Below, in pieces: positions 8,501 to 17,195 of a stretch of 64,000 nt of DNA. Below the pieces are notes generated by a model that was given only the letters and a program-made list of their open reading frames with translations, did not search any database and was not told the origin of the DNA. The position numbers and the translations under genes are program-made. The DNA comes from Sandaracinaceae bacterium. GTDB lineage: Bacteria > Myxococcota_A > Polyangia > Polyangiales > Sandaracinaceae. The stretch lies in assembly GCA_019637095.1 (NCBI GenBank), contig JAHBWG010000037.1, forward strand, positions 23,731-87,730, written 5' to 3'. Each line of letters opens with the position of its first letter. Positions within the stretch are counted from its first letter, which is position 1.

Positions 8501-11500
8501 GTCGCGCTCGCGCCGACCGACGCGGCGTTGCTCTGCCGGCTCGGGCTCGCGTCGGTCGAGGCCCAGCGCTGGGAGCGCGCCTACGACGCGCTCGATCAGA
8601 GCGTCGGGTTCGACCCGCGCGTGGCCGAGGCGCACCACGGGCTCGGGCTCGCGAGCGAGCACCTCGACAAGCTCGGCGCCGCGGTGAAGGCGTTCGCGCG
8701 CGCGACGGAGCTCTCGCCCGAGCGCGGCGAGAGCTGGGTGGCGCTCGGTCGCGCGAACCGCGCGATGGAGCAGGACGCCGACGCCGAGGCCGCGCTCGCG
8801 CGCGCGGTTCAGCTCCTGCCCCAGGACGACACGGTCCACGCCGCGCACGGCGCGGTGCTCTACGCGCTCGGCAAGCTGGGCGCGGCCGAGCGGGCCTACG
8901 CGCGCGCGCTCGAGCTCGAGCCGGACTCGGCCGATCACTACCTCGGCAAGGCGCGCGCCGAGGAGGAGCAGGAGAAGTTCGAGGCGGCCCGCACCTCGCT
9001 GCGTCAGGCGACGCGCATCCGCCCCGACGACGCCGAGGCGCAGCTCCGCCTCGGGCGCGCGTGCGCGCGCCTCCACATGAACGACGAGGCGCTCGCCGCG
9101 CTGCTCGAGAGCACCCGGCTCGACGCGACCAGCGGCGAGGCGTTCGCCGCCCTCGCGGATCTGCACGCGGCGATGGGCGACCGCGAGCTCGCCGTGCGCG
9201 CCTTCGCGAAGGCGACCGAGCTCGACCCGGGCGAGGAGTCCGTCTTGCGCCGCTACGCCGCGCTGTTGACCGAGCTCGGCCGTCACGGCGAGGCGGCCGC
9301 GGCGTTCGCGCGGATCGCGAAGCTCAGCGCCGATGACCCCGACGCGCAGCTCGCGCTCGGCCGCGCGCACGCCGCCGGCGGTGCATGGGAGGCAGCGCGC
9401 GAGGCGTTCCGCGCCGCCGCGCACGCCACGCCGGATCGCGCCGACCCTCACCGCGAGCTCGCCAAGGCGTGCGTCGCGCTCGGCGCACACGAGGACGCGG
9501 CGCTCGCGTTCAAGAAGCTCCTCGGCGTCGCCTCGCACGACCCGGAGGCGCTCGCCGGGCTCGGCGCCGCGTACCTCGCGCTCGGCCGGGAGGTCGACGC
9601 GGTCGATCCGCTCACGAAGGTCGTCGAGCTGCGCCCCGAAGATCCGGCGCTGCGCGCGCAGCTCGGCGGCGCGCTGTTCGCCCTCGGCCGCGTCGAGAGC
9701 GCGATCCCGCACCTCGCCAAGGCCGCGGAGCTCGTCCCGCGCGACGCCGACGCGCTCTTGGTGCTCGGCCGCGCGCAGGCGGACAAGGGCGATCACGCGC
9801 AGGCGGTGAACGCGCTGCGGCGCGCGGCGGACGTCGCGCCCTCGCGCCTCGACGTCGCGCGCGCGCTCGGCGCGAGCGCCGCCGCGCTCGGGCAGCACGA
9901 GCTCGCCGCGATCACCTGGGAGCGCGTGACCAAGGCCGAGGCCGAGGACGCCGACGCGTGGGTCGCGCTCTCGCGCGCGCGCCTCGCGCTCGCCGATCCG
10001 GTGCGCGCCGCGGAGGCCCTGCGCGAGGCGCTCGGGCACCGGCCCGCGGAGCCGGCTCTGCACGCCGAGCTCGGCGATCTCTGGATGAAGGTCGACCGGC
10101 ACGCCGACGCGCTCGCGAGCTACGAGAGCGCGATCGGGCTGTTGCCCGACGACGGCACGCTGCACCTCAAGCGCGGGCTCGCGCTCAAGGCGCTGGGCAA
10201 GGCCGCCGAGGCGCGCGCCTCGTTCGAGGAGGCGACGCGCCGCGCGCCGCAGCTCCGGCAGGCGTGGGTGGAGCGCGCGCGAGCGGAGCAGGCGTTCGGT
10301 GCGCGCGAGGTCGCCGTCGACGCGTGGAGCCGCGCGCTCGCGCTCGATCCGAACGACGCCGAAGGGCAGGGCGCGCTCGGGCACCTGCGGCTCGAGCTCG
10401 GCTTCGAGGAGGCGGCGATCGAGCCGCTCCGCAAGGCCGCGGCGCTCTCGCCGGCCGATCCGCTCGTGCACGCGCGCCTCGGCGCGGCGCTCCTCGCGAC
10501 GGGCGAGCACGGGGCCGCGCTCGAGCAGCTCGAGAAGGCGGCGGGGCTCGGCCTCGAGGACGCGGCCGGCTGGACGGACGTCGGGCGAGCGCGCCTGATC
10601 GCCGGGCAGCACGCGAAGGCGGTCGCCGCGTTCGGCGACGCGCTGCGCCTCGACACGCGCCGGCTCGGCGCGCTCGTCGGCAAGGCCGACGCGCAGGCGG
10701 CGCTCGGCCAGCACGCCGACGCGGTGATGGCCTATCGCGCGGCGATCGCGGACGAAGGCGATCTGCCGCCTGGCGTGCACGCGGCGCTCGGCCGCAGCCT
10801 GAGCGCGCTCGGCCGTCACCCGGAGGCGGTCGAGGCGTTCACCGCCGCGCACGGCGCGGCGCCCGGCGACGCGGCGGTGCTCGCCGCGCTCGGCGTCGCC
10901 GAGGTCGCGTGCAACGCGTTCGAGCCGGCGATCGGGCACCTCGAGCGCGCGCTCGCGCTCTACCCGGACCAGCCCGAGGCGCGCCTCGCGCTCGGCCGCG
11001 CGTACGCGGGCGCTCAGCGCTGGAACGACGCGATCGGCGCGCTCGAGCGCGGGCTCACCGTGGTCTCCGACAGCGGGCCCGGCTGGGCGGCGCTCGGCGA
11101 CGCGCGCCGCGCGAACGACGCGCCCGAGGGCGCGATGGAGGCGTACCAGCGCGCGCTCGCGCTCGGCTACGAGGGCGCCCGCCGCGGGCTCGGCATCCTG
11201 CTCGCCCAGGACATGCGCGACGACGAGGCCGCCGAGGCGCTCGAGGCGGCGGCGCAGAAGCTGCCGGACGATCGCGAGCTCTTCGCGGTGCTCGCCGAGG
11301 TGCAGGAGCGCCGCGGCAAGCTCGACGACGCGGTGCGCCGCTACGAGCGCGCGGTGCTGCTCTCGGGCGGCGTCGACGCCGCGGACGACGGCGAGCTCGT
11401 GCTCGGCTACGGTCGCGCGCTCCACGCCAAGCAGCAGCTCGACCTGGCGCTGCGCGCGCTCACGCGCGCGGTGGCGCTCTTGCCCGGCTCGGCCGACGCC

Positions 11501-14500
11501 GCGTATCGCCGCGCGGACGTGCTCGCGGCGCTCGGCCGCGCCGACGACGCGATCGCGTCGTACCGCGCGGCGGCCGATCTCGCGCCCGGCTGGGCGGAGC
11601 CGCACCTCGCGATCGCGCGCCTGTGCGCCTCGCTCGGCCGCGACGAAGCGTCGCTCGTGCCGTTCCGCGCCGCGTCCGCGCTCGCGCCCGACGACGTCGA
11701 GGTCCACCTCGGCCTCGCCAGCGCGCTGGAGCGGCTCGGCCGCCACGAGGAGGCGATCACGAGCCTGCGCGCCGCGAGCCGCCTCGCCCCGGACGACGCC
11801 GCGCTCTACGCGCGGCTCGCCGCGGCGTGCGCCGAGGCGAGCCAGTGGGCCGAGGCGGCCGAGGCCTACCAGCGGGTCGTGCTGAGCGCGCCGAGCGCGG
11901 CGAGCTTCCTCGGCCTCGCGCGCGCCCGGCGCGCCACCGGCGACCTCGCGGCGGCGGAGCAAGCGTTCGCCGAGGCGGCGGCGGCCGCGGGCACCTTCGA
12001 AGCGTGGCTCGGGCTCGGCCAGGTGCGCGCGCGGCTCGGCCAGGATCCCGGCGCCGCCGACGCGCTCGCGCAGGCGGTCGCGCTGCGCTTGGATCACGCG
12101 GAGGCGCAGCGCACGCTCGGCGAGGTGCTCGCGCGGCTCGGCCGCCACGCGGAGGCGGCCCAGGCGCTCGAGGTCGCTACGCGGCTGCGGGCGGACGACG
12201 GCGTCGCGTGGGCGACGCTCGGGCGCGCCTACCAGGCCCTCGGCCGCGACGCCGACGCGGCGCGCGCGCTGGCGCGGGCATCGGAGATCGGGGAAGGCGG
12301 CCCGGACACGCTCCTCGCGCTCGCCGACGCGTACGCGCGCGAGGGCCGGGTCGGCGAGGCGGCGATCGCGCTCGCGAAGGCGCGCGCCGCCGCGCCGGCC
12401 GACGCGGACCTCCAGGCCACGGTCGCGCAGCGCCTCGTCGCGCTCTCGCGCATGGACGACGCGATCGCGGCGCAGCGCGCGTCGGTCGAGTTCGCGCCGA
12501 GCACGCGCCGCAAGCTCGAGCTCGGCGGCATGCTCCTGGCCGCCGGCGACCTGTCGGGCGCCGAGGCGGTGTACGCCGACGCGGCCGCGGAGGCCCCGCG
12601 CGACTTCGACGCGCAGCGCGGGCTCGGCAAGGTGTTCGCCGCCGCGGGCAAGCACGCGGACGCCGCGCGCGCGTTCGGCGCGGCGCTCCAGCTCCGGCCC
12701 GACCACGCGGACACCGCGTTCGAGGTCGGCCGCGCGCTCAACGCGCTCGGTCAGCACTTCGCCGCGCTGCCGGTCTTCGAGGCCGCGCTCGCGCAGGAGC
12801 CGCAGGACGCGGCGGGCCACGCGGCGTACGGTGACGCGCTCGCGGGAGCCGGCCGCCGCGACGACGCGCTCGTCGAGCTGCGCCGCGCGACCGAGCTCGC
12901 GCCCAAGGTGCCGGCGTTCCACCGGCGCCTCGGCGAGGTCTTGCGCACCCTCGGTCGCGCGGGCGAGGCCGTCGCCGCGTTCGCCGCGGCGGTGGAGCTC
13001 GCGCCCGACGACGCGACGAGCCAGCGCGGGCTCGGCCTCTCGCTCGCCGCGGAGGGCGAGCACGAGCGCGCGCTCGAGGCGATGTCCGCGGCGGTGACGC
13101 TCGGCGCGCAGGACGGCGGGCTCTCGGTCGGGATGGGCACGAGCCTCTACCACCTCGACCGCTTCGGCGAGGCGCGCGACTGGCTCAACGCGGCGCGCCA
13201 CCAGGCGCCCAACGACGTCGAGGCGCGCTACTACCTCGGGCTGACCTCGCTCGCGCTGAACGATCACGCGCGCGCGAAGGCCGAGCTCGAGGCGGCGATC
13301 GCCGCCAAGCCCGAGGAGCCGCGCTACCTCGTCGGCCGCGGCCGCGTGCTCGAGGCGGAGCGGCAGCCGAGCCAGGCGGTGCGCGACTACGCGCGCGCCG
13401 CCGAGGTCGCGCCCGCGTATGCCCCCGCGCACGCCGAGGCGGCGCGCGTCTACCTCGCGCTCGGAATGCCGGCGGAGGCGGAGGTGCACTTCGCGAAGCT
13501 CGCCGAGCTCGACGACGACGTCGACGTGCTCCTCGGGCTCGCGAGGGCGCGCGAGGATCGCGGCGCGTACGCCGAGGCCATCGCGCCGCTCGGCAAGGTG
13601 GTCCGCCTGCGGCCCGACGACGTCGAGCTGCGGCAGCGGTACGCGCGGGCTCTCTCGGGGGCGGGGCGGCTCGACGCGGCGGTCGACGCGCTGAAGGAGG
13701 CGATGCAGGTCGCGCCTGCGCCGGCGCGCGTCGCCGCGCAGCTCGCGGAGGCGTGCCGCGCGGCCGATCGCGCGTTCGATCTCGTGGACGCGCTCGTCGA
13801 GGCGCGCGATCGGCACCCCGACGACGCGACGCTGCGCACGCTGCTCGCGGAGGCGTACCGCGACGCGGAGCGGCTCGACGACGCGCTGCGCGAGGCGCAG
13901 ACCGCCGTCGAGAAGGACGCGGGCGCGCGCGCCGCGTGGGCGCTGCTCGGGCGGCTGCGCCGCGCCAAGGGCGATCGCGAGGGCGCGCTCGAGGCGCTCC
14001 GCCGCGCGACGGCGGGCGAGGGCGTGTCCTGTGCCGACTGGGTGGAGCTCGCCGAGGCGTTCCGCGACGCGGACCAGCCCGAGCGCGGGCTCGACGCCGC
14101 GCGGCGCGGCCTGCGGCTCGACGAGGGCGACGCGCGCGCGTGGCGCGTCGTCGGCGAGCTCGAGCCCGACGCCGACGTCGCGATCGAGCACCTCGAGCGC
14201 GCGCTCGCGCTCGCCCCCGACGACGCCCCGGCGATGCTCGCTCTGGGCGAGCGCCGCGTCGCGCAGAAGAAGCACGCCGAGGCGGTCGCGCTCCTCTCGC
14301 GCGCCGCCGAGGTGGGCGGGCGGACGCCGCGCCTCTCGCTCGCGCTCGTCGAGGCCTACGAGGGCGTCGGCAAGCTCGACGAGGCGTTCCGCGAGGTCAG
14401 CGCGCTCGTGAAGGAGGCGCCGAGCGCCGACGGCTACTACCGCATGGGCACGGTGCTCGCGCGGCAGGAGCGCTTCGACGAGAGCGCCGCGGCCCTGCAA

Positions 14501-15067
14501 CGCGCCTTGCGATTGAACCCCGCCCACGCGTACGCGCAGTACCAGCTCGGCGCGGCGCTCATGCGCCTGTCGCGGCCGGAGGAGGCGATCGCCGCGTGGG
14601 AGGGCGCGTGCAGGAACGCGCCGGAGGATCCGGGCCTCAAGGCGGCCCTCGGCTTCGGCTACCTCAAGCTCGGGAAGAACAAGGAAGCGGGCGCCGCGTG
14701 CGCCGAGGCGGTGGCGCTCGGCCTGCGCGACGTGGACACGCTGATGAGCTTCGGCAAGCTCTTCGAGCGGCTCGACCGCCGCGAGGACGCCGTCGCCTCC
14801 TACAAGCGCATCGCCGAGGTCGACCCCGACTACGCGCCCGCGATGGGGCGGCTCGGCGAGAACCTCATGGAGCTGCGGCGCTTCGGCGAGGCGGTCGACC
14901 CTTACCAGCAGGCGATGCTGAGCGCGCCCGACGACCCGCAGATCCGCTACGGCCTCGGGATCTGCTACGCGAACCTCGGCCAGGACGCGGCCGCCGCCAA
15001 GCAGCTCGAGGCGCTGCGCAAGCTCGACCCGGATCTCGCGGACGAGCTCGCGTGGGTGATCGAGTGA
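5537..15067 (+). CDS. Giant tetratricopeptide-repeat protein
   Basis: The frame runs 3176 residues, almost entirely of 34-residue TPR units. The consensus features (W/L-x-x-L-G/A-x-A-Y at helix A and A-x-x-x-x-x-x-A-x-x-L-x-P at helix B) recur from about residue 25 to the end. About 90 units fit by length, broken only by a less regular stretch near 115-145. There is no signal peptide, membrane segment or catalytic domain, so it is probably a cytosolic scaffold or solenoid binding peptide partners. An ATG with GAGGG just upstream starts it; a TATCGT hexamer lies further upstream. Its stop overlaps the GTG of the following lipoprotein gene (GTGA). Most TPR proteins carry 3-16 units, so this is extreme. 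Confidence 0.95.
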   Translation: MSDEDHAKLQEMVTLYKQGLLVNPKDVRKRFQLAAAYHRLGDLDKAIKEYETARKTSADHYACRFGLGRAYLELGDVPAATAVLREAAEIKPDSTECQHLLGELAVQAKQPDVAATAYLAVTVLEKDASPPEYPDAPKKGGDACVEVQRWQDAITCFERGLSLAPNDPAQLYPLGRAYNATAQWANAQRTLEALVDQVRDHVAGLKLLGEACKNTGDDERAIDAYRRALDLDPDYLDGYIAIGGVYEHVGQDQEAHNSYKIALRFLPDDGSIYFKLGRCLRRLNKPEEAHERFLKASTLLRDDPDVFLQLGLVEMELARWEDAETSLAEAASRRPGHQATQEAVAAVKTQLGKDEEVVGAWESVVALDAENMEAWVALARLYFKYGKWEKCIDAAVQKLRKDDEDVEMLRLRGTSLNLLGRFDEAVPILQKATRTAPEDAQASLQLAISYNGVERWQQAQQAAEKAIRLWTEGPGAADAPRMDLARAHKELAKGCKQLGDDREAITAFRAAAELDRDWVEGLVEAGALCEKLERWDDAAGAYGEAAARKPDEVSLHRTHGGLLERLERWVDATAAWEKAVKLEEEDHKSLTRLGVVLCRQREWAEARKYLTRAVKIRPDVGEAFKELGQACLELGDLDAAQEYLGSALEIDSKWALGYALAGRLHEAKGELKAAEERLIKAVELAPEEVSLSGLLGRVRVKLAKYAEALDPLKAAVRAAPEDGALRVAYGTALLRTESGEAAAEQLRQAVRLLPADADAHALLGETARVLGETAEAIASYAKAVELAPSRHAWLRPLAELQADARDDAASSATWQRAIDASPDDSELWAGHGAVLQRLGQHEASAAAYAKAVELGGDDSKRLLIDLGLGYVRSSQWERAREALTKCVELSPNNADVHENLGVAQRHLGELPNAERSFAKAIELDPARGAAKRALAEVRVQLGKKEAAVEAYRAAIDALPPEAALHAALAGLLEELGRTEAAADAYEKAVALAPTDAALLCRLGLASVEAQRWERAYDALDQSVGFDPRVAEAHHGLGLASEHLDKLGAAVKAFARATELSPERGESWVALGRANRAMEQDADAEAALARAVQLLPQDDTVHAAHGAVLYALGKLGAAERAYARALELEPDSADHYLGKARAEEEQEKFEAARTSLRQATRIRPDDAEAQLRLGRACARLHMNDEALAALLESTRLDATSGEAFAALADLHAAMGDRELAVRAFAKATELDPGEESVLRRYAALLTELGRHGEAAAAFARIAKLSADDPDAQLALGRAHAAGGAWEAAREAFRAAAHATPDRADPHRELAKACVALGAHEDAALAFKKLLGVASHDPEALAGLGAAYLALGREVDAVDPLTKVVELRPEDPALRAQLGGALFALGRVESAIPHLAKAAELVPRDADALLVLGRAQADKGDHAQAVNALRRAADVAPSRLDVARALGASAAALGQHELAAITWERVTKAEAEDADAWVALSRARLALADPVRAAEALREALGHRPAEPALHAELGDLWMKVDRHADALASYESAIGLLPDDGTLHLKRGLALKALGKAAEARASFEEATRRAPQLRQAWVERARAEQAFGAREVAVDAWSRALALDPNDAEGQGALGHLRLELGFEEAAIEPLRKAAALSPADPLVHARLGAALLATGEHGAALEQLEKAAGLGLEDAAGWTDVGRARLIAGQHAKAVAAFGDALRLDTRRLGALVGKADAQAALGQHADAVMAYRAAIADEGDLPPGVHAALGRSLSALGRHPEAVEAFTAAHGAAPGDAAVLAALGVAEVACNAFEPAIGHLERALALYPDQPEARLALGRAYAGAQRWNDAIGALERGLTVVSDSGPGWAALGDARRANDAPEGAMEAYQRALALGYEGARRGLGILLAQDMRDDEAAEALEAAAQKLPDDRELFAVLAEVQERRGKLDDAVRRYERAVLLSGGVDAADDGELVLGYGRALHAKQQLDLALRALTRAVALLPGSADAAYRRADVLAALGRADDAIASYRAAADLAPGWAEPHLAIARLCASLGRDEASLVPFRAASALAPDDVEVHLGLASALERLGRHEEAITSLRAASRLAPDDAALYARLAAACAEASQWAEAAEAYQRVVLSAPSAASFLGLARARRATGDLAAAEQAFAEAAAAAGTFEAWLGLGQVRARLGQDPGAADALAQAVALRLDHAEAQRTLGEVLARLGRHAEAAQALEVATRLRADDGVAWATLGRAYQALGRDADAARALARASEIGEGGPDTLLALADAYAREGRVGEAAIALAKARAAAPADADLQATVAQRLVALSRMDDAIAAQRASVEFAPSTRRKLELGGMLLAAGDLSGAEAVYADAAAEAPRDFDAQRGLGKVFAAAGKHADAARAFGAALQLRPDHADTAFEVGRALNALGQHFAALPVFEAALAQEPQDAAGHAAYGDALAGAGRRDDALVELRRATELAPKVPAFHRRLGEVLRTLGRAGEAVAAFAAAVELAPDDATSQRGLGLSLAAEGEHERALEAMSAAVTLGAQDGGLSVGMGTSLYHLDRFGEARDWLNAARHQAPNDVEARYYLGLTSLALNDHARAKAELEAAIAAKPEEPRYLVGRGRVLEAERQPSQAVRDYARAAEVAPAYAPAHAEAARVYLALGMPAEAEVHFAKLAELDDDVDVLLGLARAREDRGAYAEAIAPLGKVVRLRPDDVELRQRYARALSGAGRLDAAVDALKEAMQVAPAPARVAAQLAEACRAADRAFDLVDALVEARDRHPDDATLRTLLAEAYRDAERLDDALREAQTAVEKDAGARAAWALLGRLRRAKGDREGALEALRRATAGEGVSCADWVELAEAFRDADQPERGLDAARRGLRLDEGDARAWRVVGELEPDADVAIEHLERALALAPDDAPAMLALGERRVAQKKHAEAVALLSRAAEVGGRTPRLSLALVEAYEGVGKLDEAFREVSALVKEAPSADGYYRMGTVLARQERFDESAAALQRALRLNPAHAYAQYQLGAALMRLSRPEEAIAAWEGACRNAPEDPGLKAALGFGYLKLGKNKEAGAACAEAVALGLRDVDTLMSFGKLFERLDRREDAVASYKRIAEVDPDYAPAMGRLGENLMELRRFGEAVDPYQQAMLSAPDDPQIRYGLGICYANLGQDAAAAKQLEALRKLDPDLADELAWVIE

Positions 15068-16269
15068 GCACGCGCGCGGCGTGCCTCGCGGCGCTCTGCG
15101 CGTGGCTCGCCGGCTGCGACGAGGGTCGCGACCCGGACCCCGTGCCGACGCCCGCCCCCGTCGAGCCCGAGGCGGTGCTGCCGCCGGCGCCCTCGTACGC
15201 GATCCACGAGTGGGGCCTCATCGACGTGGACCTCGGCGCCCACGAGGCCGAGCTCGCCGCGGGGCCCGGCCGCGCGCCCCGGCGACCCGCGGTGGCGGAG
15301 CCGACGCCGTCGAGCGAGACCGCGACGACCGCGGCGACGGGCCGGCGCTCGGGGGCGAGCACGTCGACGCCGGCCACGCCCACCGTCCCCAACCTGCCCG
15401 GCCTACCGCCCAACCGCCGCGACCTCGTGGAGCGCGGCGTCGAGACGGCGACCGGTGTCTTCGACGCGCTGACCGGCGGCGACGCCCCGCGCCGCAAGCC
15501 GGTGCTCTACTTCCACCTCGACCCGCCCGCGACGTCCTTGCGCGTCGAGCTCACGGTGAGCCTCGGCGCGACGGGTCGGGTGATCGAGCACTTCCCGCCG
15601 GCGACGCTCGCCGCGCACCAGGTCACGTGGTCCGGCGTCGAGCTCGCGCACGAGACGTGCTCCGGCGGCCCGTACCCCGCCGCCGACGCGCCCGCCTGCC
15701 AGAGCGTCCCCGATGGTTACTGCGAGCTCGCGGAGCTCGCGCGCTACGCGTCGGAGGACGCGAGCTGCCTCACCTTCGGCGGGACGCAACACAATTTTCT
15801 GTTCTACCGCGGCGGGGGCCCCGCCCCCGACCTGCCGCTCACGATCACGCGCGCGCCCGACGGCTCCGTCACGGTGGCGAACACCACGATGGGCACGCCG
15901 TTCGGCCCGATGCTGCGCCTGCGCCGCGTCCAGGGCGTGGTGCAGGTCAGCACGGTCGCGATCCCGGCGCCGGGCCTCGCGGTGACGATCCCGCCGCCCG
16001 CCAACGCAGCGACGGAAGCGCACCGCGCCGAGGTCCGGCAGCAGCTGCGCGCGATCGGGCTGACCGAAGGCGAGGCCGAGGCGTTCGAGCGCGCGTGGTT
16101 CGCGGAGCTGTTCGACGCCGCGTCGAGCACGCCTCAGGCGTTCCCCGACGCGATCTTCTTCTTCCTGCCGGCGGAGCAGGTCGACGGCTACGCGCACCTC
16201 GAGCCGAGCCCGCCCCCGTCGGCGACCGCGCGGGCGATGGCCGTGCGTGCCGGCTGGACGAGCCTCTGA
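15064..16269 (+). CDS. Predicted lipoprotein, unknown, coupled to the TPR gene
   Basis: The product is 401 residues from a GTG that overlaps the TPR stop codon. A short signal ends in a lipobox (LAGC, Cys18). A Pro/Glu/Asp linker follows, then a conserved-looking HEWGLIDVD segment near residue 50, a low-complexity Ala/Thr stretch, and a folded region that includes KPVLYFHLD and several Cys. I recall proteins with this HEWG and KPVLYFH pattern in myxobacteria, but none with a known role. It is most likely anchored to a membrane leaflet outside the cytoplasm. The start-stop overlap implies translational coupling with the TPR gene, although one product is cytosolic and the other exported. Confidence 0.75.
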   Translation: MSTRAACLAALCAWLAGCDEGRDPDPVPTPAPVEPEAVLPPAPSYAIHEWGLIDVDLGAHEAELAAGPGRAPRRPAVAEPTPSSETATTAATGRRSGASTSTPATPTVPNLPGLPPNRRDLVERGVETATGVFDALTGGDAPRRKPVLYFHLDPPATSLRVELTVSLGATGRVIEHFPPATLAAHQVTWSGVELAHETCSGGPYPAADAPACQSVPDGYCELAELARYASEDASCLTFGGTQHNFLFYRGGGPAPDLPLTITRAPDGSVTVANTTMGTPFGPMLRLRRVQGVVQVSTVAIPAPGLAVTIPPPANAATEAHRAEVRQQLRAIGLTEGEAEAFERAWFAELFDAASSTPQAFPDAIFFFLPAEQVDGYAHLEPSPPPSATARAMAVRAGWTSL

Positions 16270-16321
16270 CTCGCCGGCGATGCGCGGCGAGTGACCCGAT
16301 CGAGACACGAGGAGGAACCCC

Positions 16322-16957
16322 ATGAAGCTCTGGACCGACAGCTTCGCCGACGGCGCCGCCATCCCCGCCGAGCACGCGTTCGGCAAGCCCGACCCGACGA
16401 GCCACGTCACGCTCTCGGACAACCGCAACCCGCACGTCGCCTGGAGTGATCTGCCCGAAGGCACGCGCTCGCTCGTGCTCGTCTGTCACGACGTCGACGT
16501 GCCGAGCCGCGGCGACGACGTGAACCAGGAGGGCAAGCGCGTCCCGGCGGAGCTGCCGCGCGTCGACTTCTTCCACTGGCTGCTCTTCGACATCCCGCCC
16601 TCGCGGAGCGCGATCGCGGCTGGCGAGCTGTGCGACTCGGTGACCGCGCGCGGCAAGCCGGGCCCGGAGGCGCCCGGCGGCATGCGCCACGGCGTCAACG
16701 ACTACACCGGCTGGTTCGCCGGCGACCCCGACATGGCCGGCACCTACTTCGGCTACGACGGACCGTGCCCGCCGTGGAACGACACGATCGTGCATCACTA
16801 CCACTTCACGCTCTACGCGCTCGACGTCGCGCGCGCGCCGGTCGAGGGCGAGATCGGCGGCGCCCGCCTGCTCGAGGCGATCGAGCCGCACGTGCTCGAC
16901 CGCGCCTCGTTCGTCGGGACCTACGCGATCGCCGCCGACGCCGTCGTGCGGCGCTGA
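16322..16957 (+). CDS. PEBP/YbhB-like (Raf kinase inhibitor-like) protein
   Basis: This 211-residue protein belongs to the phosphatidylethanolamine-binding family (YbhB/YbcL branch). It has the family's DP-x-(A/V)-type Asp region (CHDVDVP), the FFHWLLFDIP strand carrying the conserved His, and the Tyr-rich GTYFGYDGPCPPWND loop followed by HHYHFTLYALD. The family binds anionic ligands in a small pocket; bacterial roles remain vague. The start has GGAGG about 7 nt upstream. It is somewhat longer than E. coli YbhB (158 residues) because of insertions in the middle. A hairpin and dispersed repeat follow immediately, which suggests the transcript ends there. Confidence 0.9.
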   Translation: MKLWTDSFADGAAIPAEHAFGKPDPTSHVTLSDNRNPHVAWSDLPEGTRSLVLVCHDVDVPSRGDDVNQEGKRVPAELPRVDFFHWLLFDIPPSRSAIAAGELCDSVTARGKPGPEAPGGMRHGVNDYTGWFAGDPDMAGTYFGYDGPCPPWNDTIVHHYHFTLYALDVARAPVEGEIGGARLLEAIEPHVLDRASFVGTYAIAADAVVRR

Positions 16958-16973
16958 GTGGCCGAGCTGGCGC

Positions 16974-17141
16974 TGGGGTGCCTCGCACCCCTCCCCGGTG
17001 CGAACGCGGCGGAGCCGCGTTCGACCCCGTCGCGGGGCGATGGGGCGATGGGGCCCCCCGGCCAACGGTCTTCGCTGCGCGATGGCCTGGCCTCGAACGG
17101 CGCCGTCGGTCGCGTGCGCGCTCGATCGATCGACAGTCTTC
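16974..17141 (+). repeat. Multi-hairpin dispersed repeat, copy 1
   Basis: It begins with a 7-bp hairpin (16975-16991), continues with GAACGCGGC/gga/GCCGCGTTC (17002-17022), a degenerate CCCC..GGGG palindrome and then a conserved tail of about 80 nt. The central and tail parts match 27463-27594 (reverse strand) closely, and the central part matches 63530-63575. It lies between the PEBP gene and the promoter of the FHA activator and reads as no credible protein. Confidence 0.8.
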
Positions 17142-17183
17142 GAGCGGCTCCCTTCGGCCACGGGCGTCGCGGGCGCCGGCTGG

Positions 17184-17189
17184 TATCCT
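17184..17189 (+). promoter_or_regulatory. -10-like TATCCT, N6 before GTG start
   Basis: TATCCT ends 6 nt before the GTG at 17196 with no Shine-Dalgarno between, implying a leaderless message for the FHA activator. The -35 is not recognisable; the dispersed repeat ends about 40 nt upstream. Confidence 0.5.
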
Positions 17190-17195
17190 CGGCGC

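Noticed and set aside
5408..14527. A 3039-residue open frame antisense to the giant TPR gene
   Set aside because: Its open length comes from the lack of stops in GC-rich complementary codons. The + frame gives a clean TPR repeat protein, while the antisense product is a low-complexity Arg/Glu/Ala/Leu string.
16998..17195. N-terminal extension of the FHA activator through the dispersed repeat
   Set aside because: The extension encodes only the repeat sequence, which also appears in unrelated places. The TATCCT-N6-GTG arrangement gives a better start at 17196.
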